From assembly GCA_910574345.1 (NCBI GenBank), contig CAJSZV010000040.1, positions 1 to 32,012 on the forward strand: a stretch of DNA of 32,012 nucleotides, in the 5' to 3' direction. Positions 1-6,117 of this stretch are shown here, in pieces. The notes beneath the pieces are model-generated. The model had not been told where the DNA came from and did no database searches. It worked only from the letters and a program-made list of their open reading frames with translations. Each line of letters begins with the position of its first letter. Positions within the stretch are counted from its first letter, which is position 1. Origin of the DNA: Clostridiaceae bacterium. GTDB taxonomy: Bacteria > Bacillota > Clostridia > Lachnospirales > Lachnospiraceae. Both the position numbers and the translations under genes were made by a program.

Positions 1-96
1 ATATTGCTATAGAATAAAACAAATTTTTTGACAAAAAAATACAGGCTTTATAGGGCCTGCAAGCATCTTTTCTATTATCAAACTGTCAAACACCCG
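1..96. repeat. Left copy of 96-bp terminal inverted repeat
   Basis: Bases 1-96 are identical, base for base, to the reverse complement of 31915-32010. The repeat contains a small hairpin (CAGGC/GCCTG) followed, on the minus strand, by a T-run, so it resembles a transcription terminator. It abuts a truncated SDR gene at about position 96. The simplest reading is that both window ends run into the same end of a multi-copy element lying outside the window. I do not recognise the element family. Confidence 0.9.
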
Positions 97-157
97 CATA
101 GCCAATACCGGAGCTTGCCCCGGTGATGACCGTATATTTTCCTTTTTCCTGAACCAT
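86..157 (-). pseudogene. SDR-family oxidoreductase, N-terminal stub
   Basis: An ATG at 157 follows a strong ribosome site (GAAGGAGG, 9 nt upstream) and opens a 23-codon frame ending at 86. The peptide contains TVITGASSGIGYA, the NAD(P)-binding TGxxxGxG glycine motif at the start of classical short-chain dehydrogenases. A full SDR has about 240-280 residues. Here the frame runs into the terminal inverted repeat at about position 96 and stops three codons later, so the gene has been cut by whatever lies beyond the left edge. It is transcribed divergently from the MerR gene at 241 and has a MerR-type promoter, so the regulator probably controlled this oxidoreductase. The remnant cannot encode a functional enzyme. 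Confidence 0.8.
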
Positions 158-189
158 TTGATAATCCTCCTTCGATTTGATATAATCCA

Positions 190-220
190 ACCATACAATG
201 TAGAGTGAACTCTATGTCAA
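190..220 (-). promoter_or_regulatory. MerR-type promoter/operator of the SDR gene
   Basis: On the minus strand TTGACA (220-215) and TATGGT (195-190) are separated by 19 bp, the elongated spacer typical of MerR-activated promoters. The spacer holds a perfect palindrome, TAGAGT-GA-ACTCTA (201-214 on the plus strand). The neighbouring MerR protein is the obvious ligand-dependent activator. That assignment is inference from family behaviour and position. Confidence 0.8.
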
Positions 221-240
221 GAGGATTGGAGTGATTTTTT

Positions 241-621
241 ATGAAATATTCCATCGGGGAATTTTCAAAACTGACGGGGCTTGGCATCCATACCCTGCGC
301 TACTATGAACAGGAAGGGCTGATTGCCCCGGAGCGCAATTCTGGCAACCGCCGCTGCTATTCCGATAACGACCTCACATGGATTGCGTTTATCAAACGCC
401 TGAAAGACACTGGTATGCCCATTAAGGAAATCAGACACTATGCCGAGCTACGCGCTGACGGTGATCCAACCCTTTCTGAAAGAATGGAAATGCTGGTGCA
501 GCACCGACAGGCACTCAATAAGCAGATTACACGGCTACAGGAGCATAAGATAAAACTGAATGAAAAAATCGAGTTTTATAGAAATGAGATTGAACGAACA
601 CAGAATAATGTTTCTTCCTGA
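241..621 (+). CDS. MerR-family transcriptional regulator
   Basis: This 126-residue protein has the MerR layout. An N-terminal winged helix-turn-helix (about residues 1-70) includes YSIGEFSKLTGLGIHTLRYY and the wing sequence RRCYSDNDL. A long dimerisation helix follows (about 80-120, LQEHKIKLNEKIEFYRNEIE). The C-terminal effector region is very short and lacks the cysteines of metal sensors, as in regulators placed beside SDR or aldo-keto reductase genes. The ATG at 241 follows GGAG about 10 nt upstream. The protein probably binds the 19-bp-spaced promoter at 190-220 and twists it for transcription of the divergent SDR gene. Its natural target gene is now truncated, so the regulator may be orphaned. 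The inducer cannot be read from the sequence. Confidence 0.9.
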   Translation: MKYSIGEFSKLTGLGIHTLRYYEQEGLIAPERNSGNRRCYSDNDLTWIAFIKRLKDTGMPIKEIRHYAELRADGDPTLSERMEMLVQHRQALNKQITRLQEHKIKLNEKIEFYRNEIERTQNNVSS

Positions 622-796
622 GTATTACGCTGCCGTAAAAGATAACAGTCCCTTTCCGGCTTTATCACTTATCCCATCTTCTTGAACGTGCCAGCTATTC
701 CCCCAACAAGGCTCCACTGGCGCTACATATAGGATTTCAGTTTTTTCGTGCTTTGCCGATAAACCTCACGGACTGTTTCTGAATTATCAGAACGTC

Positions 797-1426
797 TTAT
801 CCCTTACCGTCCCTGCCATTTTTTGTGAAATACCGGCAGGACAGACTGGCCGTACTTATAAGAAAACTCAATGGTCTGCAGAGCATGATTCCATAAAACC
901 CGATATACCGCACCGAAACAAAGGCAAAGGCTGTACGGAACCCTAATTCAAGCATGGTATTAAAAACCGGATATCCAATCTCCCCTGCCCCGCGCAGGAA
1001 ATTCGTGAGCAGATAAAGGCTGACGCAGAAGGGGAATGTCAGGGAAACGATATGGAGGCAGCGCCCCCCGATGCGGACAACCTCCTTTTCGTCCCCCACT
1101 AACAAGTACATGAACTGTGGCGAGACAGCCCATATAACAGCCACCACCGCAGCCGCAAATACCATTGAAATCTTAAAACCGTCCCTTAACCCCTTACGAC
1201 ATCTTTCAAAATTTTTAGCCCCCGCATTCTGTGCTGTGAAAACACTGAGCGAAGCCCTCAGATTGACTGCCGGGATTGTCAGTATCGTTTCAATCCTATA
1301 TGCCGTTGCATAGGCAGATATTTCATTGATGCCAAACTGATTAATCACTCCCTGGATAAAGAACATACTGACAGCGGAGGCCCCATTTTGCACGATGCTT
1401 GTTACGCCAAGACGGAATACGGGCAG
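797..1426 (-). pseudogene. MATE-family efflux transporter, C-terminal half
   Basis: The frame encodes about 210 residues resembling the second half of MATE multidrug/Na+ antiporters: a GVTSIVQNGASA-like entry to TM7, several hydrophobic helices, and the NFLRGAGEIGYPVFNTMLEL region. Intact MATE proteins have about 440-460 residues and 12 helices, so the first six are missing. Homology continues upstream of the GTG at 1393 (FRLGVTSI) to about 1426, where it switches abruptly to relaxase-like Sel1 repeat sequence. There is no start codon with a ribosome site at the junction. This is a deletion or recombination scar joining a chromosomal-type gene to the conjugative-element remnant. It is unlikely to make a transporter. 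Confidence 0.8.
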
Positions 1427-1882
1427 TACATGCCATCCTGAAAATGCTCCTCCGCCTGTTCTGCCGACTTCACGGTCCCTGTTCCGTCCCGGAACATTTT
1501 CGCCAGCTCATAACTTGCATAGGGATTTCCCTGTGAGGCAGATGCGTGATACAGGGAAAATGCGCGCTTCAGATCTTTTTCCACGTCCTGGCCTTTTGCA
1601 TACAGACCGGCAAGCGTGTACTGGGCATACCTATGGCTTTTCTCAGCTGTCCGATCCGGTACTGCAGATACGTCTTTTTTCTCTCTGGCAATTCTTTTTC
1701 AGCAGAAAGAAAGGCATTCAGCGCTTTCAGGTACCATTCCTTCGCTGTATTCGGATCTGCCTCCACTCCAAGGCCGTCCGCCCACATCCGGCCCAGATTA
1801 TACATGTGTAGCGTACATGGTTCTGCAGATGCTCTGGCGGAGCGTCACGGATGTAGCGGCTGATGAAGATTAGTTTTGCCAT
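1427..1882 (-). pseudogene. MobP3-type relaxase, internally deleted and frameshifted
   Basis: An ATG at 1882 with a GGAGGG ribosome site opens a frame reading MAKLIFISRYIRDAPPEHLQ, the N-terminus I associate with MobP3-type relaxases of Clostridia conjugative elements. After about 27 codons the frame breaks. From about 1805 the sequence continues in another frame with Sel1-like repeats (YNLGRMWADGLG, then YAQYTLAGLYAKGQ, then NPYASYELAKMFRDGTGT), matching the C-terminal repeats of these proteins. A further one-base frameshift lies in the A-run near 1643-1646. The catalytic centre (tyrosine and HxH motif) is entirely missing. The 3' end fuses to the MATE remnant near 1426. No nicking activity is possible. 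Confidence 0.72.
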
Positions 1883-1939
1883 TTTCCCTCCATCATAATA
1901 AAAAGACAGCCATCTCTGACCGCCCTTTCCAAAATCCTA

Positions 1940-2113
1940 TCATACATTTGCCTTTTCACTCTGCCGCAGCCTCTCCAATATTACTGCAGCCCCTTTCCGG
2001 GTATCCTCTATGATCTCTCCGGGAGTCATCTGGACATGGCGCAGGGAATTATATTCCCGGATTTTCCGGATGTCCTCCAGATTAAAATCCTTGCTGACTA
2101 TCGGTTTCGTCAT
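1940..2113 (-). CDS. Small partner protein of PIN-toxin gene (57 aa)
   Basis: Within a longer open frame, the ATG at 2113 has a well-placed GGAAGGAG site and starts MTKPIVSKDFNLEDIRKIRE. The product is a 57-residue charged helical protein (TPGEIIEDTRKGAAVILERL). Small proteins of this type commonly sit next to PIN-domain genes in Lachnospiraceae, which suggests an antitoxin or accessory partner. That recollection is not verified here. The same frame continues upstream into the PIN remnant without a stop, so a 115-residue fusion could also be made from 2287. Function is inferred only from the neighbour. Confidence 0.5.
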   Translation of the reverse strand: MTKPIVSKDFNLEDIRKIREYNSLRHVQMTPGEIIEDTRKGAAVILERLRQSEKANV

Positions 2114-2287
2114 CGTCATCATCTCCTTCCAGAAGTACGAGGGCGGATAAACAGAGATGTACACTTCATAGTGTCCCTGTCTGAACAGTTCCCACAATTC
2201 CAGCGTATCTTTCATTTTTTCCGGTGTGTCCAGCTGATACAGGTAGCTGACCACTGAGGTGTCCAGATAAACCTTCAATTTACGCAT
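2114..2287 (-). pseudogene. PIN-domain (VapC-like) toxin remnant
   Basis: ATG at 2287 with GGGAGG 8 nt upstream. The first 45 residues begin with LKVYLDTSVVSYLYQ, which matches the first acidic strand of PIN ribonucleases (D followed by T/S-S), and continue with a helix that ends YEVYIS. The remaining PIN acidic residues are absent. After YIS the sequence jumps to VYPPS, which resembles the C-terminal end of this family. In another frame the next bases encode an acidic LLEGDDDDDET tail. I read this as an internal deletion plus a frameshift in a toxin of about 140-150 residues. It should be inactive as an RNase because the catalytic acidic cluster is missing. Confidence 0.6.
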
Positions 2288-2399
2288 CGCATGCCTCCCG
2301 TCTTTTATTCTATTCTACCATGAAACACCTGAAAAGTCATTCCCTGTATTTTTAATTTTATCATCATCGTAAAGCCAGGCAGTGTACTGCTCCTTCCTG

Positions 2400-2690
2400 T
2401 TACAGCACACCCAGCTTCTTCAGCAGCGCCACACAGTCCTTCGCACCCTGCTCATACAGATACAGGCAGTCGTGATCCGCCGCCAGCAGTGTCGCCTCCA
2501 CATAATCCGTGATAGCCTTCTTCACATCCTCCGGCAGGTCTTTGATCTTCTCCTGCATCTCCTTACTCAGTCTGGCCACCCTGTCCTGGAGTTCCTGCTC
2601 CTCCGATGACTGCTCATTGCGCTCCCGCACTGCGGTTTCTGTCATCTCCCGGATCACCATCTCGTAGATTTCTTCTCTGTCCATTTTCAT
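2400..2690 (-). CDS. Hypothetical protein of conjugative element (96 aa)
   Basis: The ATG at 2690 (MKMDREEIYEMVIREMTE) is preceded by AAGGAGTG at good spacing. This start fits better than the upstream in-frame ATGs. The protein is hydrophilic and helical, with a central charged segment and a C-terminal helical stretch (DYVEATLLAADHDCLYLYEQ, then GAKDCVALLKKLGVL). There are no membrane segments or known catalytic motifs. It lies between the relaxase remnant and a ribbon-helix-helix gene on the same strand, so it probably belongs to the same degraded element. I do not recognise a function. Confidence 0.6.
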   Translation of the reverse strand: MKMDREEIYEMVIREMTETAVRERNEQSSEEQELQDRVARLSKEMQEKIKDLPEDVKKAITDYVEATLLAADHDCLYLYEQGAKDCVALLKKLGVL

Positions 2691-2752
2691 TTCACTCCTT
2701 TTTTCAATCAACATAAACGGAACTGTCCGCACAGGTGAAAACTTTTTATCTT

Positions 2753-3160
2753 TTAGTTTTCACGTTTCTGATACTTGTATGCGCCGTTGAGACGCTTCAC
2801 TTCCTCCACGCACTTTGCATGGAGCTTCCAGAAGACACTTTCATCGATCCGGTTTTCCGAATGATAGGCGATCATGTGCGCCAGCATGGAAAGCTCCACC
2901 GCCATCTTAAAGTCCATACAGGCCAGACGGTTCTTGGTATCCTGTACCGTGCTGGTGAGGACCGAGGACAGGGACTGCAGCAGATAGTCTTCGGCCTTCC
3001 CGGAATTCAGATAACCGCAATAGAACTTCAGCGCCTCCGTGACAAACTCATTCCGGGAGCGCACATTGGCGGCTGGCAGAAGACTGTCCGCCATCTCCAG
3101 TACTTCCTTCTCGATGTAGATACCTTCCCGCACCTTTTCCTTTCCCTTGGCCATCATCAT
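2753..3160 (-). CDS. Ribbon-helix-helix-type DNA-binding protein of conjugative element
   Basis: The first 55 residues (VREGIYIEKEVLEMADSLLP, then RSRNEFVTEALKFYCGYL) fit a ribbon-helix-helix fold: one beta strand, then two helices with a turn at RSRNEF. The C-terminal 80 residues are helical. Proteins of this form sit beside MobP relaxases in Clostridia integrative elements, where relaxosome accessory or copy-control roles are plausible. The start is one of three tandem ATGs at 3160-3152 behind a weak AAAGAAAGA site. The gene appears intact (135 residues) although its relaxase neighbour is destroyed. Confidence 0.65.
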   Translation of the reverse strand: MMMAKGKEKVREGIYIEKEVLEMADSLLPAANVRSRNEFVTEALKFYCGYLNSGKAEDYLLQSLSSVLTSTVQDTKNRLACMDFKMAVELSMLAHMIAYHSENRIDESVFWKLHAKCVEEVKRLNGAYKYQKREN

Positions 3161-3183
3161 TCTTTCTTTTGTTTATGCTTCTA

Positions 3184-3969
3184 CTATAAGGCGGGAGACT
3201 GTCCCATCCCCTTCTGCGCCTGCCCCTCCTTAGGAAACGGGATCTCAAACAGCCGCAGGATCTCTTTCTGGGACTCAAACTCCCTCTCCGCAATCAATTC
3301 CATAAAACCCCTGTCATCCCTGTGCGCCCGCTCCAGCAGGGACACATAATCCCCCCGCAGGATGGGCGGCACAACTACAGGCAGGTATCCGTCCTGGATC
3401 AGCGCCAGGTTCATCAAAAGCCTTGCCACCCTGCCGTTCCCGTCCTTGAAGGGGTGGATGAACACAAACCTCTTGTGGAGCTGGGCGGCAAATTCCACGG
3501 GATGGTATCCCTCCCTCTCCTTCTGTACCCAGGCAAACAGACGGTCCATCTCCCTCTGTATCCTCTCCGGGGCAGCCACGGGATACTGCGACCCTGTGAT
3601 CAGCACCCGGACATCCCGGTAGCGTCCGGCATACCCCGGCTCAATATTCTGGTAGAACAGCCCATGGATCTTCAGCACGGTCTGCTCGTCAATGCGCCTG
3701 TCCCGGAACACGGAGAACATAAAATCATAGGCTCTGGCATGGTCCACCGCCTCCAACACGTCCCGGAGCGGTTTCCCGCCCACCGTCAGGCCGTCCTCCA
3801 GGAGCACTTTCGTCTCGCTCTCTGTCAGAGAGTTCCCCTCCAGCGCGTTGGATGTCCATGTCAGTCCAATCCGGTAATAATCCTGTATCTGCCCCAGCAT
3901 TTCGCCTTCCATCGGACGCAGCCCATGGATCTCTTTCTGGAAAAGGTCTATTTTTCTCAGTATCTCCAT
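3184..3969 (-). CDS. Fic-family protein (AMP-transferase), class II
   Basis: This 261-residue protein carries the full Fic active-site loop HPFKDGNGRVAR (residues 172-183, HxFx(D/E)GNGRxxR), used to transfer AMP from ATP to hydroxyl side chains of target proteins. An N-terminal inhibitory motif SNALEGN (40-46, (S/T)xxxE(G/N)N) marks it as class II, whose alpha-inh helix is part of the same protein and whose glutamate blocks productive ATP binding. The beta-hairpin flap region lies near residues 118-135. The ATG at 3969 follows AAAGGA about 10 nt away. It appears complete. It sits on the same strand as the conjugative remnants, but no separate antitoxin gene is needed for class II enzymes. The target is unknown. 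Confidence 0.92.
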   Translation of the reverse strand: MEILRKIDLFQKEIHGLRPMEGEMLGQIQDYYRIGLTWTSNALEGNSLTESETKVLLEDGLTVGGKPLRDVLEAVDHARAYDFMFSVFRDRRIDEQTVLKIHGLFYQNIEPGYAGRYRDVRVLITGSQYPVAAPERIQREMDRLFAWVQKEREGYHPVEFAAQLHKRFVFIHPFKDGNGRVARLLMNLALIQDGYLPVVVPPILRGDYVSLLERAHRDDRGFMELIAEREFESQKEILRLFEIPFPKEGQAQKGMGQSPAL

Positions 3970-4047
3970 CCTGTCACCATCCTTTCAAACCCATTGACAT
4001 CATACCACAAAATCCCCTGAAAAGGTAGGGTGAAAAAGCGTTCCCGC

Positions 4048-4350
4048 CTAATCATCCGGGATGATCCACCTCTCCCCGTCAAAGTCCTCAAACTTCTCAC
4101 TGGTCACGTTCTGCTCGTAATACACAACCATGATCCGCTTGATATCCTCACTCCCCGCCCGGCTGGCAGAGAATCCCTGCTCTTTTAAGGATTTTTCGAT
4201 GCGGTCCAGGTAGGAGAACACCTCCGTCCCTTTCTTGTTGTGGAGCCGGATGATGATTAAAAATTCCCTGGCCGTGGCCATCTGCACCTGGATACGGTCC
4301 AGGAAGTTCTGGTCACACTCCAGAAATATGCGTTTCTTCTTCGTCAGATG
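4048..4350 (-). pseudogene. Conjugation-gene C-terminal fragment
   Basis: The frame is open from about 4350 to 4048 and encodes roughly 100 residues: LTKKKRIFLECDQNFLDRIQ, QMATAREFLIIIRLHNKKG, and a C-terminus DIKRIMVVYYEQNVTSEKFE. The tail resembles proteins encoded just before VirB4-type ATPases in Tn1549-like elements. This is from memory and unverified. No start codon with a ribosome site precedes the homologous part, and a TAG lies directly upstream, so the 5' part is lost. Its upstream edge joins the remains of a TetR gene. A functional product is unlikely. Confidence 0.5.
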
Positions 4351-4436
4351 CTATTTCTGATGTTCGCTCTTCTCCCATCCATCACTTCCCTATAAAAGAA
4401 TTCTCCTTTCAGGATCTCTGTGTGAATATTATCCTC

Positions 4437-4497
4437 CTTGGGAGCCACCAGTTTCCCGCTTGAGAGCCACCTGGAAGTTTCCATCTTGAGAGCCACC
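4437..4497. repeat. Three direct repeats CTTG(G/A)GAGCCACC
   Basis: Copies start at 4437, 4459 and 4485 (periods 22 and 26 bp), with partly similar spacers containing GTTTCC. On the minus strand the unit reads GGTGGCTCTCAAG. Spaced subterminal repeats of this kind occur at ends of IS21-type elements, so this may be a leftover transposon end lodged in the TetR gene. That family assignment is a guess. The repeats lie exactly where TetR similarity stops. Confidence 0.55.
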
Positions 4498-4883
4498 CCT
4501 GACACCCATCCTGCGGTGTAGAAATCATTTAACTGCCGCAGAAATATCTTCGCGTCTTCAAACGGCATTCTGTGCAGGACCATTTCAAAAAAAGCTCCTA
4601 TCATCCCCGTTGCCATGATATGCTCCAGCCTTTCATCAATCTTAGGAGCAGGAGTGCCGAGCTGTTCCAGAACCTTATAATATATAGGATGGGTCCACCA
4701 AAGCCGCAAACAGTTCTTCTTTGCTATCATAATAGCCATAAAACGCCCCAGTGGTCACGCCTGCGGTTTTGACGATATTGCGCAGAGAGGCTGCCTGAAC
4801 CCCCTTTTTCCATAAATTCCTCTTTAGCCGCTGTATGCATCAGCTCCAATGTACTTTTTTCTGACTCGCCTATTCTGCTTCAC
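4498..4883 (-). pseudogene. TetR-family regulator, multiply frameshifted
   Basis: Reading from about 4883, different frames give consecutive pieces of a TetR protein: a helical start (STLELMHTAAKEEFMEKG), the helix-turn-helix (SLRNIVKTAGVTTGAFYGYY), DSKEELFAALVDP, and later a C-terminal ligand-domain piece (LRQLNDFYTAGW). At least one frameshift lies in the G-run at about 4805-4809. A deletion with frame change follows the VDP segment, and the C-terminus runs into the GTGGCTC repeats. A GTG at 4883 behind GAGGGG is the likely original start. Its autoregulatory promoter is still recognisable just upstream. Non-functional as it stands. Confidence 0.75.
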
Positions 4884-4904
4884 GCCCCTCTATAACAACG
4901 TCAT

Positions 4905-4946
4905 ATAACACTGTTATGGTATAGTTCATGCAAATAGTTTTGTCAA
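4905..4946 (-). promoter_or_regulatory. TetR gene promoter with palindromic operator
   Basis: On the minus strand TTGACA (4946-4941), a 17-bp spacer and TATACC (4923-4918) form a sigma-70 promoter. Directly downstream is a perfect palindrome ATAACA-C-TGTTAT (4905-4917, plus strand), a plausible TetR autoregulation site overlapping the transcription start. Confidence 0.65.
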
Positions 4947-4962
4947 GAAAATAAATTCCTTA

Positions 4963-5011
4963 TTGACAGCTCAGAAAACAGATGATAGAATACGGGTTAG
5001 TTTCAGCTAAC
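4963..5011 (+). promoter_or_regulatory. Promoter of siderophore-uptake operon with first operator
   Basis: TTGACA (4963-4968), a 17-bp spacer and TAGAAT (4986-4991) form a strong sigma-70 promoter. The start region overlaps an inverted repeat GTTAG-N6-CTAAC (4996-5011). The same 5-6-5 arrangement recurs at 5083-5098. The half-site resembles the TTAGGTTAG core bound by DtxR/IdeR-type iron repressors, which would fit an iron-uptake operon. The repressor identity is inferred. Confidence 0.7.
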
Positions 5012-5016
5012 TGATA

Positions 5017-5074
5017 GTAAGAAGACATTCTGCACAAAGGATTTGTGAAGGCATCTTACGATGCTTTTCTTTTC
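5017..5074 (+). promoter_or_regulatory. Attenuator-like leader with alternative hairpins
   Basis: In the 120-nt leader, GTAAGA (5017-5022) can pair with TCTTAC (5054-5059), enclosing a perfect hairpin CACAAA-GGA-TTTGTG (5033-5047). TCTTAC overlaps a competing terminator hairpin GCATC-TTAC-GATGC (5051-5064) followed by TTTTCTTTT. The two pairings exclude each other, as in transcription attenuation or riboswitches. No known riboswitch core was recognised. Confidence 0.5.
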
Positions 5075-5082
5075 GCCAGATA

Positions 5083-5098
5083 GTTAGCGTTAACTAAC
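5083..5098 (+). promoter_or_regulatory. Second GTTAG-N6-CTAAC operator
   Basis: The palindrome GTTAG-CGTTAA-CTAAC lies 23 bp before the first permease start. It has the same half-sites and spacing as the site at 4996-5011. A metal-dependent DtxR-type repressor is the likely binder (inference). Confidence 0.6.
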
Positions 5099-5121
5099 TA
5101 AAGTAGAAGGGAGTTGATACA

Positions 5122-6117
5122 GTGAAAAAATCGGGAATAACAATAGGATTAGCAGTATCCTTATTGATACTGTCAATCCTGTCTCTGTTTATCGGGGTCA
5201 TTGATCTGGACGCCCTGTCACTTTTGTCCGGAGATGTATGGCAGCTCAGAATTTTTATCATTTCAAGGCTGCCTCGGCTGCTCGCCCTCCTGTGTACCGG
5301 AATCGGAATGAGTGTGGCGGGCCTTATCATGCAGCAGCTTTGCATGAATAAATTCGTGTCGCCCACCACAGGCGCGACCATTTCCTCCGCGCAATTTGGA
5401 ATTCTGCTGGCATTGCTGTTTATGCCGGATTCTACACTGTGGGGAAGGACGCTGTTCGCCTTTGCTGCGGCTGTAGCCGGAACATGGGGTTTTGTCTGGT
5501 TTATTCAGCGTATCCAATTTAAGGATGTTGTCATGGTGCCTTTGATCGGAATCATGTTCAGCAATATCATCGGAGGCATCACAAATTTTCTCGCCTACAA
5601 GTTTGAAATGACCCAGGCCCTTTCCACCTGGCTCACCGGACATTTTTCGCTGGTGCTGAAAGGCAGGTATGAACTGGTTTATCTGGCAGTCCCGCTGGTA
5701 ATCCTTGCTTTTCTATACGCAAACCACTTTAACATCGCGGGCATGGGCCGGGACTTTTCAAAAAATCTCGGTGTCAATTATAACGTCATCTTATTCATGG
5801 GGCTGACCATTGCGGCGATGATCACAGCCAGTGTGGTAGTGGTGGTAGGCGCTGTCTCCTACATAGGCCTGATTGTCCCAAATGTGGTTTCCCTGTTTAA
5901 GGGCGATAACATACGGGGAACCCTGGCAGATACCGCATTATTCGGCGCGCTGTTTGTACTGGTCTGCGACATAGCCGGACGTATTGTCATTGCGCCCTAT
6001 GAACTGCCCATTGAGCTGATCATAGGAATCATCGGAAGCATATTGTTCATCATGCTCCTGTTCTACAGGCTTCGTGGCGGCAGAAAATCTGTCAGGCTGG
6101 GAGGGGTGGTCAAATGA
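5122..6117 (+). CDS. Ferric-siderophore ABC transporter permease 1 (FecCD family)
   Basis: This 331-residue, very hydrophobic protein has about nine predicted membrane helices and FecCD-family landmarks. These include SRLPRLLALLCTGIGMSVAG near residue 48 and GAVSYIGLIVPNVV near 242, the latter being the coupling region that contacts the ATPase. It imports an iron-siderophore complex through the cytoplasmic membrane as a heterodimer with the next gene product. The GTG start at 5122 has GAAGGGA 9 nt upstream. It overlaps the second permease by 4 bp (ATGA). The gene order permease-permease-ATPase-binding protein matches the B. subtilis yclNOPQ petrobactin system and FatD/CeuB-type importers, so a catecholate siderophore is a reasonable but unproven substrate. 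Confidence 0.92.
   Translation: MKKSGITIGLAVSLLILSILSLFIGVIDLDALSLLSGDVWQLRIFIISRLPRLLALLCTGIGMSVAGLIMQQLCMNKFVSPTTGATISSAQFGILLALLFMPDSTLWGRTLFAFAAAVAGTWGFVWFIQRIQFKDVVMVPLIGIMFSNIIGGITNFLAYKFEMTQALSTWLTGHFSLVLKGRYELVYLAVPLVILAFLYANHFNIAGMGRDFSKNLGVNYNVILFMGLTIAAMITASVVVVVGAVSYIGLIVPNVVSLFKGDNIRGTLADTALFGALFVLVCDIAGRIVIAPYELPIELIIGIIGSILFIMLLFYRLRGGRKSVRLGGVVK

Noticed and set aside
622-796. Short minus-strand frame reading ETVREVYRQSTKKLKSYM
   Set aside because: It looks slightly protein-like but is only about 26 codons, has no start site, and matches nothing I know.
3322-4020. 232-codon plus-strand frame opposite Fic
   Set aside because: Antisense to an intact Fic gene; composition rich in H/Q/P as expected for a shadow frame.
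4344-4739. 131-codon minus-strand frame as one regulator
   Set aside because: It is a mosaic: only the middle matches TetR, its first residues are out of frame with the HTH, and its end is repeat DNA.
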